NCBI GenBank assembly: GCA_964528425.1
Contig: CAZGTD010000015.1
Span: 1-45,160 of the forward strand
Direction: 5' to 3'
Origin: UBA3263 sp964528425
GTDB lineage: Bacteria; Bacteroidota; Bacteroidia; Bacteroidales; Muribaculaceae
DNA: 45,160 nt
In this document: positions 23,202 through 32,187 of the stretch, one piece after another
Numbering within the stretch: position 1 is the stretch's first letter
How the letters are laid out: each line of letters opens with the position of its first letter
Notes under the pieces: model-generated
Seen by the model: the letters and a program-made list of their open reading frames with translations, nothing else
The model's database searches: none
Told to the model about the DNA's origin: nothing
Translations under genes and position numbers: made by a program

Positions 23202-24325
23202 CACAACAAATATTGATCAATGTTTTCCGGTGTAATAATCCGGAAATCTGCCTCCGGATATGCTTCCTTAAAGCGTTGGGGAATCTTCGCAGTTGACTTT
23301 TTAGGGTTCCACTTTATTTCGATTGCGCGGAGCTTACCGTCCGATTCCTCAATCAGGTCGATTTCGTGTTGCTGCTGAGTTCGCCAAAACCATAGATTGA
23401 CAAAATCGCGGGAATAGCTAATTTGTTTGATTCGTTCTGCAATCACGAAGTTCTCCCATATAGCTCCAATGTCATCCCGCAATTCCGGTGCTCTGAAATC
23501 AGAAATTACGGCATTTCTGATACCAATGTCGTAGAAATAAATCTTTTTACTTTGTTTTAGCTCGTTCCTTAGGTTTCGTGAGAAACTCCCGAGTCGAAAA
23601 ACGATATAGCTTTTTTCCAGAATGTCTATATATCGTTCCACCGTTTTCGGATCGAGACCCGTAAGTTGACCGATTTCTCGGTATGAAATCTGATCGCCGA
23701 TTTGCCTGGCAAGTGCTTGCAAAAGGTTTTGGAGTTTGTCGGGCTTGTTTATGCCGTCGATTTGAAGTATATCGCGGTAGAGATAGCTTGACGATAGTTC
23801 TCGCAAAATCTCCCGTTCCTGGCCGGGCGAGGTGACGACTTCGGGATAGTAGCCATAAGTGAGTCGTTGCGGAATGAGCCGCAGTTCAGTCAGCAAGTCC
23901 GTATGATTGACCATTTCCTTAAATGCGAGCGGAAACATTTGGAATTCTCGTTTCCTTCCGGTTAAGGACTCGCCAACTTTCGATGCGAGCTGAAAAGATG
24001 AACTCCCGGATGCGAAAATCTGAACGTCGGGAAGTTGATCAATAATAACTTTCATGCGAAGGCCGATATCGGGTATTCTTTGCGCTTCGTCTATAATAAG
24101 GATATGTTTGCTGCCCAAAATAGCCCGCATGCGGGGTGCATTGAGGTTTTGGAATAGAAGTTGAACATCTGTATCATCACCGTTTAACCACATAACGTCG
24201 TCGCTGTCGGCAAAAAGTTGATGCAACAGAGTTGACTTCCCAACCTGACGTGCGCCGATTATAATAATGGCTTTTCGGTAACCGATCTGAGGTTGTATAA
24301 CGGCTTGTAATTCTCGCTTGATCAT
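23201..24325 (-). CDS. AAA_14/DUF4143 ATP-binding protein
   Basis: This 374-residue protein has an N-terminal AAA_14 ATPase domain (Walker A GARQVGKST, Walker B HILIIDEAQR, then FASGSSSFQL) and a C-terminal DUF4143 domain. The latter has a winged-helix part (ISYREIGQLTGLDPKTVERY) and a restriction-endonuclease-like core (IYFYDIGIRNAV, then EIDLIEESDGKLRAIEIKW with the D...ExK pattern). The function of this common family is not settled. Base composition is visibly more A/T-rich than the neighbours, and the family is patchily distributed, so recent transfer is likely. Its promoter region holds tandem palindromes. Confidence 0.88.
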   Translation of the reverse strand: MIKRELQAVIQPQIGYRKAIIIIGARQVGKSTLLHQLFADSDDVMWLNGDDTDVQLLFQNLNAPRMRAILGSKHILIIDEAQRIPDIGLRMKVIIDQLPDVQIFASGSSSFQLASKVGESLTGRKREFQMFPLAFKEMVNHTDLLTELRLIPQRLTYGYYPEVVTSPGQEREILRELSSSYLYRDILQIDGINKPDKLQNLLQALARQIGDQISYREIGQLTGLDPKTVERYIDILEKSYIVFRLGSFSRNLRNELKQSKKIYFYDIGIRNAVISDFRAPELRDDIGAIWENFVIAERIKQISYSRDFVNLWFWRTQQQHEIDLIEESDGKLRAIEIKWNPKKSTAKIPQRFKEAYPEADFRIITPENIDQYLL

Positions 24326-24343
24326 TTGAGCTTATTTAAATTT

Positions 24344-24420
24344 TCCGCAAATATAGTAAAATTTGTGGAATTGAATCCACAAAATATATAAAATTTGCGG
24401 AATTGAATCCGCAAATTTTA
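24344..24420. repeat. Tandem 32-bp-period palindromic repeat upstream of the DUF4143 gene
   Basis: Two full units begin TAAAATTTG at 24357 and 24389, exactly 32 bp apart, and the right arm of a third (TCCGCAAA) is at 24344. Unit 1 has TTTGTGGA (24362-24369) pairing with TCCACAAA (24376-24383). Unit 2 has TAAAATTTGCGGA (24389-24401) pairing with TCCGCAAATTTTA (24408-24420). The loop ATTGAA is the same in both. The single difference in the arms (T-A versus C-G) is compensated. This could be an operator array, the terminator of the RND operon, or both. Confidence 0.8.
24348..24355 (-). promoter_or_regulatory. -7 box of the DUF4143 gene
   Basis: Read on the minus strand this is TATATTTG, an exact TAnnTTTG, 22 bp before the start codon. 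It overlaps the third, partial unit of the palindromic repeat, so a protein bound to the repeat would affect transcription. Confidence 0.6.
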
Positions 24421-24445
24421 ATATTTCAGTAAGGGAAGTGGAAAA

Positions 24446-25831
24446 TTATTTGGCTATGGACCAGCCGCCACCCAGGGCCTTATAGAGGTCAATCAGGGCG
24501 AAATATTCATTGCGGATGGTGTTGCTCACTGCAATGCGGGCGTCGAAATAGCGTCGCTGGGCGTCGAGCACGTCAATATAACTCAGAGTGCCCGCATTGT
24601 ATTGCAGGCGGGCAAGCTGCACGTATTTTTCAGCGGCATCGCAAAGTGTCAGTTTCAGTTTGCGCGATTTGCGGGCGTTATCGTAGGCATTTATTGCCGA
24701 GTTGACTTCGGTAAAGGCCTGAAGAATTGTTTTTTCGTAGTTGAGGCGCGCCTGTTCGTAGGCGGCAACCGATGCCTGATATTTGCGCCGGCGGCGCCCG
24801 AAGTCAAATATTGGCCCCGAAATAGTGCCGACAATGAAGGTGAATGGCGACTGCAGGAACTTGGTCAATTCATTGTTTTCCAGGCCGGGAGTGAATCCGA
24901 GCTGAAGCGACGGAAAGCGGTTGGCGTATGTTGCCCCGCAGTTGGCGGCGGCTGCCGCCAGGCGGCGTTCGGCCGCGCGGATGTCAGGACGACGTTGAAG
25001 CAGGTCGGACGCCACGCCGGTCGGAATCTTGTCGAGCATAGTCGGTTCCAGGCGTTTAACGTAGGGGGTCAGCGAGTCGGTGGGGAATTCGCCCATCAGC
25101 AGCGTAAGCTCGTTGCGGGCCGAGTTGAGCTCTTTGCGCAGGTTTGGCACGAGCGATGCCGCGGTAGCGTATTCAACCATTGCCTGCTGGTAGACGGTTT
25201 CTGAGGTCAGGCCCCCTTCGAAGCGTATTTTGGCCATGCGCAGCGACTCTTTGCGCGATTCCATAGTGTGGTTAACGATGGCAACCTCATTTTCCAGTGC
25301 CAGCAGCCGGAAATATGCTTCGGCTGTTCGTGCTATCAGAAGCACCTGCATTGCCCGGAAATCTTCGGCCGAAGCCTCATACTCGGCTTTTGCGCGCTTG
25401 GAGTTCCATATTTGTGCGCCTAAAATGTTTATTTCCCACGAAATAGGCACTTTAATGCCTATTTCGCGGTCGTGGGTGATTCCGGAGCCGGAGTAGTTGT
25501 TGGTTTCGTCGTTGGCATAGACCGTGCCTCCGATAGCCGGCAGCAGATTGGCGCGTTCCGAGCCATACAGGCGGTTCATCTGTTCGATTTTATAGGCCGC
25601 GGCGCGCAGGTCTTTGTTGTTACTGAGGGTGCGACCGATAAAATCGCGCAGAGTGGGGTCGGAGTAGAACGTCCACCAGTCGATATCGGCCAGGCAGGTA
25701 GAATCGTTTTCGGCCGCTATGGAGCTGAAGGATTCGGGCACCGTGGTTTGCGGTTTGGTCAGTTTTTTGACTCCCGTGCAGCCGCTAACCATCATGGCGG
25801 CGATTATGACGTATAGGAAACAGCGGCTCAT
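24446..25831 (-). CDS. Outer-membrane factor of the RND pump (NodT/OprM-like lipoprotein)
   Basis: This 461-residue protein has a lipoprotein signal (AAMMVSGCTG, Cys18) and two repeats of the outer-membrane efflux protein domain. Examples are RAAAYKIEQMNRLYGSERANLLPAIGG in the first half and RRPDIRAAERRLAAAAANCG in the second. It forms the TolC-like trimeric exit duct. It is the last gene of the operon and its start overlaps the permease stop by 4 bp. Truncation is not evident. Confidence 0.92.
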   Translation of the reverse strand: MSRCFLYVIIAAMMVSGCTGVKKLTKPQTTVPESFSSIAAENDSTCLADIDWWTFYSDPTLRDFIGRTLSNNKDLRAAAYKIEQMNRLYGSERANLLPAIGGTVYANDETNNYSGSGITHDREIGIKVPISWEINILGAQIWNSKRAKAEYEASAEDFRAMQVLLIARTAEAYFRLLALENEVAIVNHTMESRKESLRMAKIRFEGGLTSETVYQQAMVEYATAASLVPNLRKELNSARNELTLLMGEFPTDSLTPYVKRLEPTMLDKIPTGVASDLLQRRPDIRAAERRLAAAAANCGATYANRFPSLQLGFTPGLENNELTKFLQSPFTFIVGTISGPIFDFGRRRRKYQASVAAYEQARLNYEKTILQAFTEVNSAINAYDNARKSRKLKLTLCDAAEKYVQLARLQYNAGTLSYIDVLDAQRRYFDARIAVSNTIRNEYFALIDLYKALGGGWSIAK

Positions 25832-28800
25832 TTTTTCTTTCGGTTTCTCAGTTTATCGATTGCTACGAAGAAGAATGGAACGAACACTATGCCGACAACG
25901 ATTGCTACGAGCATTCCGAAGAATACGCCGGTGCCGATGTCGCGGCGTGCTGCCGAACCCGGGCCCGATGCGAAAAGCAGAGGCAGCAACCCGAGCATAA
26001 AGGCGAGCGAGGTCATGACTATCGGGCGGAAACGGAGCCGGGTGGCTGTCAGGGCCGCATGGGTGGCGTCCATTCCTTTGGCAACCTCTTCTTTGGCGAA
26101 TTCAACAATCAGAATGGCGTTTTTGGCCACAAGGCCAATCAGCATAACAAGCCCGATCTGGAAGTAGATGTTGTTTTCAAGACCGCAGACCCATATTCCC
26201 AGATATGCACCTACGCCGGCAATTGGCAACGAGAGGATAACGGCGATAGGCACGCTCCAGCTCTCATATTGTGCGGCAAGGAAAAGGAACACGAAGAGCA
26301 GTGCCAGCGAAAGCACGAATCCGGTGTTGCCGCTTTCGTGTTTCTGCTGATAGGAAATGCCGCTCCATTCAACTCCGATATTGGCGGGCAGATGCTCCGA
26401 AACCAGATTCTGGATTGCATTCATGGCTTCGCCGGTGCTGTGGCCGGGAGCGGCTTCGCCGGTAACGGTTGCGGAATTAAACATGTTGAAGCGGCCAATG
26501 GTGCCGGGGCCTGTTGTGTAGTGGCTGCGTCCGAGCGAAGAAATCGGCACCATTGAGCCCTTTGCACTCCTTACGAAGAAAAGATTGAGGTTGTCGCGGT
26601 TGGAGCGATACGGGGCCTCGGCCTGGATATAAACGCGGTAGATGCGGTTATACATGTTGAAGTCATTGACATAAATCGAGCCGGTAAAGGCCTTCATGGT
26701 CGAGAATATGTCGCTTACGGGAATGCCCTGCATTTTTGCCCGGTCGCGGTCGACTTCAAAAAACAGCTGCGGAATATCGCTCTGGAGGGTGGTTGAAATA
26801 TCGGCGAGCGCAGGTTCGGTGGCGGCGTAATACTTCAGGGTATCGACAGCATTCTGCAGATCGGCATAAGTGGCGTCGCCTCGTGCTTCCAAAACCATTT
26901 CAAAACCGCCCGACGAGCCGAGGCCCGGAATGATGGCAGGGGTGAAAATGTAGACTTTGCTTTCGGGATATTTCGATAGCTCGGAGTGGATTCGGTTGCG
27001 TATCTCGCTAAGCGAGCCTGATTTACGTTCCTCCCAGGGCTTGAGAATTACGGTAAGCTGCGTATGGGCCTGGTTGGTTCCGACGCGTGGCGACGAACCG
27101 GTAACGTTCAGCACATAGGCCACGTCAGGGTCATTGAGCAAGTAAGTCATTGCGCGTTCGGTTATTGCGCGGCTGCGTTCAATGGTGGCACCCTCGGGCA
27201 GTTCCAGCTCAATGGTAAAGTAGCCTTGGTCTTCCTGCGACATGAAGCTCTGGGGGAGCAGCGTGTTCATCATCCAGATAAACACCAGCGCCAGACCAAA
27301 GGCCGCATACATGCGCCGCGGGTGACGGATGGCCCTGTTGACCGAGCGACCGTAGAAGCGGTTGCTCTTGTTCAGCCAGAGGTTTATTAACCTGAAGATT
27401 TTGGCTTTCTTTTTCTTCCCCTCGGGCCGAAGCAGCTTAGAGCACATAACCGGGGTCAGAGTCAGCGCGACGATGGTTGAAATCACTACCGAAACGGCAA
27501 TAGTTACCGTGAACTGGCGGTAGAGCTGACCGGTTATACCGGGCAGGAAGCTCACCGGAACAAATACGGCGCAGAGCACCAGCGACATGGCAATCAACGC
27601 ACTTCCGAGATTCGACATCGCCTTTTCCGTGGCATCGAACGGCGACAGGTGCTCGGTGTTCATTATGCGGTCAACGTTTTCAACAACGACGATGGCGTCG
27701 TCGACCACAATACCGATAGCAAGTATCAATCCCAGCAGAGTCAGCATATTGAGCGAGAAGCCGAACATCAGCATGACGCCGAAGGTGCCGACCAGCGAAA
27801 TAGGCACCGCAATGACCGGAATCAGTGCCGCACGCCAGTTCTGCAGCGACAGGAACACCACGATAATCACCAGAATCAGCGCCTCGAAGAAGGTGCGGTA
27901 AACATGGTGGATAGATTCGGCAATGTAGGTGGTCATGTCGAAAGGAATATCATAGGTAACGCCTTCGGGGAAGTTTTTGGCAATCTCGGCCATTTCTTTC
28001 TTAACGGCCTCGGCAACCTCCATAGCGTTAGCGCCGGGAAGCATGTTCAGATTCAGCACCGCCGCATCTCCGCCGTTGATACCGCTTTCGGTTGCGTAGC
28101 TCGATGCCTCAAGCGATACGCGGGCAACATCTCTGAGTCGGATAATCGAGCCGTCGGCATTTGCGCGCAATACTATATCTTCAAACTCCGAAACCGACGA
28201 CAGACGCCCGCGGGCAATAATCGGCATGGTGATGTCAACGTCTTGGGTCGGGGCTTGGCCCAGGGCGCCCGCCGCCGATTCGCGGTTTTGGTCTTTCAGC
28301 GCATTCTGAATGTCTTGAACCGTGATTCCGAGATCGGCCAGTTTGTCGGGCTGAACCCAAATCTGCATAGCGTAGTAGCGGCCGCCAACTGAAGTAAGGC
28401 TACCAACGCCCGGAATGCGCCTGAGCGGGTCAACAACGTTGAGTGTTGTATAGTTGCTCAGATAGACCTCGTCGAATTTCGGGTCGTCGGACTGAATGGT
28501 TATGGTCATCAGCTTGTTGGCAGTTTCCTTAACAACGGATATGCCGTTCTGGACTACTTCTGCCGGCAAGCGTGATTCCGCCTTCTTTACACGGTTTTGA
28601 ATATCAACGGCCGCCAGTTCGGGGTCGGTGTCGATATCGAAGGTTACAAGTGCGGTGAAGCCACCGGAGTTTGAGCTCGACGACGACATATATATCATTC
28701 CCGGAGTGCCGTTAAGTTCCTGTTCGATAGGAGTGGCAACCGCCTGGGTAACGGTCGATGCATCTGCGCCGGGATATGACGCGGTGATCTTAACCACCGG

Positions 28801-28923
28801 AGGCACGATTTCCGGATATTGGTCAATCGGCAGCAATTGCAGGCCTATCAGGCCCACAATCAGTATCACCAGCGATATGACTATCGAAAAAACCGGATGG
28901 CGAAGAAAGAAATTCTTTTTCAT
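25828..28923 (-). CDS. RND-family efflux permease (HAE1, AcrB-like)
   Basis: This 1031-residue protein has the HAE1 layout: TM1 (PVFSIVISLVILIVGLIGL), two large periplasmic loops and twelve membrane helices. The proton-relay Asp pair is in ILAIGIVVDDAIVVVENV, and the matching Lys is in VMLIGLVAKNAILIVEFAKE. It drives drug or metabolite export using the proton gradient together with the adjacent fusion and outer-membrane proteins. The length is typical. Overlaps of 4 bp at both ends show translational coupling. The substrate cannot be predicted. Confidence 0.95.
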   Translation of the reverse strand: MKKNFFLRHPVFSIVISLVILIVGLIGLQLLPIDQYPEIVPPVVKITASYPGADASTVTQAVATPIEQELNGTPGMIYMSSSSSNSGGFTALVTFDIDTDPELAAVDIQNRVKKAESRLPAEVVQNGISVVKETANKLMTITIQSDDPKFDEVYLSNYTTLNVVDPLRRIPGVGSLTSVGGRYYAMQIWVQPDKLADLGITVQDIQNALKDQNRESAAGALGQAPTQDVDITMPIIARGRLSSVSEFEDIVLRANADGSIIRLRDVARVSLEASSYATESGINGGDAAVLNLNMLPGANAMEVAEAVKKEMAEIAKNFPEGVTYDIPFDMTTYIAESIHHVYRTFFEALILVIIVVFLSLQNWRAALIPVIAVPISLVGTFGVMLMFGFSLNMLTLLGLILAIGIVVDDAIVVVENVDRIMNTEHLSPFDATEKAMSNLGSALIAMSLVLCAVFVPVSFLPGITGQLYRQFTVTIAVSVVISTIVALTLTPVMCSKLLRPEGKKKKAKIFRLINLWLNKSNRFYGRSVNRAIRHPRRMYAAFGLALVFIWMMNTLLPQSFMSQEDQGYFTIELELPEGATIERSRAITERAMTYLLNDPDVAYVLNVTGSSPRVGTNQAHTQLTVILKPWEERKSGSLSEIRNRIHSELSKYPESKVYIFTPAIIPGLGSSGGFEMVLEARGDATYADLQNAVDTLKYYAATEPALADISTTLQSDIPQLFFEVDRDRAKMQGIPVSDIFSTMKAFTGSIYVNDFNMYNRIYRVYIQAEAPYRSNRDNLNLFFVRSAKGSMVPISSLGRSHYTTGPGTIGRFNMFNSATVTGEAAPGHSTGEAMNAIQNLVSEHLPANIGVEWSGISYQQKHESGNTGFVLSLALLFVFLFLAAQYESWSVPIAVILSLPIAGVGAYLGIWVCGLENNIYFQIGLVMLIGLVAKNAILIVEFAKEEVAKGMDATHAALTATRLRFRPIVMTSLAFMLGLLPLLFASGPGSAARRDIGTGVFFGMLVAIVVGIVFVPFFFVAIDKLRNRKKK

Positions 28924-30101
28924 TCCTCTTTTGTGGCTTCAATGGGGTTAACCTTCATGGAGTGGGTGAGCTTGTGGTAGCCTTCAATAACGATTTTTTC
29001 GCCTTTTCCGAGGCCGCGTTCAACAATGGTTCTGTTGTTGAGCTCCGGACCGGTTTCGATAAAGCGTTTTTCGACTATGCTGTCGGGGCGGACAACGTAG
29101 ACGTAGGCCCCGCCTTTTTCAATAACGATTGCTTTCGACGGAATCTCCACAGCGTTGCGTCGCAGGTCGAGGAGCACTTTAACTTTGGTGAACTCACCGG
29201 GAAGAAGCTGGCGGTTGGGGTTCGGCATTTCGGCGCGTACGGAAAATGTGCCGGTCTGTGAGTCAACCTGCGGTTCGGCAAAGTCAACCAGGCCGCGGTA
29301 GGGATATTCCGAGCCGTCGGCAAGAGTAATGGTTACATAGGAGGTCAGTTTGTCGGACTCTTCGTCGCTGCCGAGGCTAACGTTGCGGTCTTTGCTGCGC
29401 AGGTAGTCGAGTGCGGTCATTGAAAAGTCGATTCTTACGGTGTCGCTCTTAACAACCGTTGCCAGCAGAGATTTGCCCCCTGACGGGCCTACGAGGGTGC
29501 CGATGTCGGCAACTCGTTCCGAAATATAACCTGAAATCGGCGACGTTACATGCGTGTAGCTCAATGTCAGCTCGGCCTGGGTGAGGTCGGCTTTTGCAAC
29601 TGCTTCTTCGGCGTTTGCGCTCTCGGCGGCGGCAATGGCGTTGTCGAGGTCGAGCTGCGAGGCTGCATTCTGCTCATATAGCGGACGAATGCGCTTGAGA
29701 TCGCGGTCGGCTTTCTGGGCCTGGGCTTTCGCCTTGTTGAGTTGAGCCTTGGCCTTATTGACTCTCGCTTCATAAACACGCGGGTCAATAACAAACAGGG
29801 TCTGGCCTTTTTCAATGCGCGAACCTTCCTTAAAGGTCATACGCTCCAGATAGCCTTCAACGCGGGCGTGGATTTCAACGAATTGCTGCGCGCGGATGCG
29901 GCCAACGTATTCACCGTAGATTTTAACGTCGGAGGTGTTGACGGTCTGTACCTCAACGTTTGGCAACACAACTTCCTGATGTTTGGGCCTCAGCAAAAAA
30001 TACAGGGCACCCCCCAGGATTAACAGCACAAGCACAATGATGAGCCATAACTTTTTGCCTCGTAGCAAGATGCGCGACAATGAGCGGATATTCTTTTTCA
30101 T
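28920..30101 (-). CDS. RND membrane fusion protein (AcrA/HlyD-like)
   Basis: This 393-residue periplasmic adaptor is anchored by one N-terminal helix (LWLIIVLVLLILGGALYFLL) instead of a lipid. The usual lipoyl/beta-barrel parts follow (YVGRIRAQQFVEIHARVEGY), with a helical hairpin (KAKAQLNKAKAQAQKADRDL) and the second lipoyl half (LTLSYTHVTSPISGYISERV). It links permease and outer-membrane factor. The frame stays open to 30167, but a good promoter lies in that part, so the ATG at 30101 (MKKNIRSLSRIL) was chosen. It is first in the operon. Confidence 0.92.
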   Translation of the reverse strand: MKKNIRSLSRILLRGKKLWLIIVLVLLILGGALYFLLRPKHQEVVLPNVEVQTVNTSDVKIYGEYVGRIRAQQFVEIHARVEGYLERMTFKEGSRIEKGQTLFVIDPRVYEARVNKAKAQLNKAKAQAQKADRDLKRIRPLYEQNAASQLDLDNAIAAAESANAEEAVAKADLTQAELTLSYTHVTSPISGYISERVADIGTLVGPSGGKSLLATVVKSDTVRIDFSMTALDYLRSKDRNVSLGSDEESDKLTSYVTITLADGSEYPYRGLVDFAEPQVDSQTGTFSVRAEMPNPNRQLLPGEFTKVKVLLDLRRNAVEIPSKAIVIEKGGAYVYVVRPDSIVEKRFIETGPELNNRTIVERGLGKGEKIVIEGYHKLTHSMKVNPIEATKEE

Positions 30102-30120
30102 CGTTTTGGTTATATATCCG

Positions 30121-30152
30121 CAAATATATGCAAAATCCCCCGAATCACCAAA
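30121..30152 (-). promoter_or_regulatory. Promoter of the RND efflux operon
   Basis: On the minus strand TTTG (30152-30149) and TATATTTG (30128-30121) are exactly 20 bp apart. The -33 TTTG is in the loop of the upstream terminator hairpin. The predicted leader is about 15 nt. Confidence 0.8.
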
Positions 30153-30163
30153 GATTCGGGGGA
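30136..30163 (-). terminator. Terminator after the uridine phosphorylase gene
   Basis: TCCCCCGAATC (30136-30146) pairs with GATTCGGGGGA (30153-30163), an 11-bp perfect stem with a 6-nt loop that holds the next promoter's -33 box. On the minus strand ATTTTGCATATATTTG follows. It ends the long pyrG-to-udp run. Confidence 0.75.
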
Positions 30164-30181
30164 ACACTTTTCATATTTCAA

Positions 30182-31054
30182 TCATATACGGTCGAGAACC
30201 GTGCGTACAAGATCGGCTATGGCATTTTTATATTGCGGGTTGGCAGTGTTGTTATAGCGGTTTGCAATAATGGAGCAAACGGTCATTGCCTTATGGCCCA
30301 TCAGGCGCGCAAGTCCTTGGAGCGGAGCGGATTCCATTTCGTAGTTGGTGATTTTGCGCCCGTTGAAACGGAATTCTTCAATCCGGGAGTTGAGGTCGGG
30401 GTTGGCCAGGTGCAGGCGCACTTCGCGACCTTGCGGCCCGTAGAAGCCGACGGCCGAAATGGTGTTGCCGCGAACCATATCGTTACCGCCGATGCGGTCA
30501 ACCAGCGATGCATCGGCATCAACAACGTAGGGCTTGGCCCATAGGGGGTTCCAGCCGGTATGGTCACACAGGGCATGCTCGAACTCAAGGTCGGCAACAC
30601 TGTTGCGGCCGGCATAGTAGTTCAGCACCCCATCGAACCCGATGGCCTTTTCGGCAATAACCGGAGTGCCGAGCGTCAGCTCCGGTTGCAGCGCCCCGGA
30701 AGTGCCGATGCGCACCATAGTCAGCGGGCGGGTGGTTTCGCGCACCTCGCGGGTCTGGAAATCAACGTTGGCCAGAGCATCGAGTTCGGTAACAACAATG
30801 TCGATGTTGTCGGGGCCGATACCGTGGCTGAGACACATGATGGGTTTACCCTTGTAGGTGCCTCCTATCGTGTGGAACTCGCGCGAGGAAACTTCAAACG
30901 TGCGCTCGTCGAAAAACGAAGCTACCATATCAACTCGTCCCGGGTCGCCAACAAGAATGATGCGGTCGGTCAGCTGGTCGGGGCGCAGATGAAGGTGAAA
31001 AACCGACCCGTCGGGGTTGATTATAAGTTCTGAGGGAGGAATAATGCGTGGCAT
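30182..31054 (-). CDS. udp: Nucleoside phosphorylase, probable uridine phosphorylase
   Basis: This 290-residue PNP/UDP-family enzyme has the phosphate-binding stretch ILVGDPGRVD, SHGIGPDNIDIVVTE, the conserved RIGTSGALQP and the ribose-binding region NYEMESAPLQGLA. It cleaves uridine or a related nucleoside with phosphate into base and ribose-1-phosphate. The length is that of Bacteroidota uridine phosphorylases, longer than the E. coli Udp of 253. It lies 20 bp after dprA and ends at a terminator. Confidence 0.85.
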   Translation of the reverse strand: MPRIIPPSELIINPDGSVFHLHLRPDQLTDRIILVGDPGRVDMVASFFDERTFEVSSREFHTIGGTYKGKPIMCLSHGIGPDNIDIVVTELDALANVDFQTREVRETTRPLTMVRIGTSGALQPELTLGTPVIAEKAIGFDGVLNYYAGRNSVADLEFEHALCDHTGWNPLWAKPYVVDADASLVDRIGGNDMVRGNTISAVGFYGPQGREVRLHLANPDLNSRIEEFRFNGRKITNYEMESAPLQGLARLMGHKAMTVCSIIANRYNNTANPQYKNAIADLVRTVLDRI

Positions 31055-31074
31055 ATGGTTATTGAGGTTAAGGT

Positions 31075-32187
31075 TTATACTCGCTGATATCGTCCGCCGG
31101 GGAGCGCGAGCACCAGACCGCGGAATTCCATGTCGATCAGCAGCGACATGAGTTTGCTGACGCTGAACCCGGTGGCGGCGGTAAGCTGCTGCAGGGCGGC
31201 GTTGGGGTTCATGGTCAAGAATTCAACAATCAGAGTCTCGTCTGAGTTCAATTCAATGGGCAATTGAGGTGAGCCGGTGTTTGCGGCTGAGTCGTTGAGC
31301 GGCCATTGCTGAGCGCGGCAGAGGTCTTCGACATCGCGGATGAGCATGGCCGCCGAGCCTGCAATCAGCCGGTTGCAGCCGGCTGAATATGGGTCGCTTA
31401 CGCGTCCGGGCAACGCGAATACATCGCGGTTATAGCCGGCTGCAAGATTGGCGGTGATGAGGGCACCCCCTTTTTCGGCACTTTCGGCAACAACGATGCA
31501 GTCACACAGTCCGGCGATTATACGGTTGCGGGCAACGAAGTTGCCTTTATGCACCGGTGTGCGGTGGCCATATTCGGTAAGCAGCATGCCCCCTTCGCTG
31601 ACTATGCGGCGGGCGTCGGAGCGATGGTCGGCCGGATAGATATTGTTGAGGCCGGTTGCCATGACTCCTACGGTAGGCACTCCGGCAGCCAGCGCTGCCC
31701 GGTGGGCAGCTATATCAATGCCATAGGCCAGGCCGCTGACAATCGCAACGTTGCCTACTTTTTCGGCCAGATCCGTAACCAGCCTCCGGGTAAATTCTAT
31801 GCCATAGGGGGTTGCATGGCGGGTGCCTACAATGCCAACCATGCGGAGTTCGTTAAGGTCCAGCGAACCGCAGGTGTAGATTACGGCAGGTGCATCATCG
31901 CATTCGAGCAGGCGCTTTGGATATCGGGGATCGGTGAAGTAGAGCGCTGAAATTCTGTTCGATTCCAGAAATGAAAGCTCGGCAGCCGCATTTTCCAGGG
32001 CTTTGGCCCGATATTCAGCGCTATAGATGGTTGCTTTCGACTGAGTGAGGTAGCGAAGCCTGCTTTCGGGCATGTCGAAAAAATCCTTTTCGCTTCCCAC
32101 GAGGTGAAGCAATTCTCGCCCAAGGGTCAGATTCATGCCCCGGATTGAGCTGAAAGCGATTTTATAGAGCAGGTCCGGGTCGGTCAT
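31075..32187 (-). CDS. dprA: DNA-processing protein DprA
   Basis: This 370-residue protein has the Rossmann-like DprA core, with VGIVGTRHATPYGIEFTR at ~117-134, VSGLAYGIDIAAH, then RTPVHKGNFVARNRIIAGL. The C-terminal winged-helix domain is from about residue 310 (LQQLTAATGFSVSKLMSLLI). DprA loads RecA onto incoming single-stranded DNA in natural transformation; it is also widespread in bacteria not known to be competent. The start overlaps the thioesterase stop by 4 bp. Confidence 0.94.
   Translation of the reverse strand: MTDPDLLYKIAFSSIRGMNLTLGRELLHLVGSEKDFFDMPESRLRYLTQSKATIYSAEYRAKALENAAAELSFLESNRISALYFTDPRYPKRLLECDDAPAVIYTCGSLDLNELRMVGIVGTRHATPYGIEFTRRLVTDLAEKVGNVAIVSGLAYGIDIAAHRAALAAGVPTVGVMATGLNNIYPADHRSDARRIVSEGGMLLTEYGHRTPVHKGNFVARNRIIAGLCDCIVVAESAEKGGALITANLAAGYNRDVFALPGRVSDPYSAGCNRLIAGSAAMLIRDVEDLCRAQQWPLNDSAANTGSPQLPIELNSDETLIVEFLTMNPNAALQQLTAATGFSVSKLMSLLIDMEFRGLVLALPGGRYQRV

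Noticed and set aside
24344..24420. Possible CRISPR array
   Set aside because: The units are contiguous with a constant 32-bp period and no variable spacers, and no cas gene is near.
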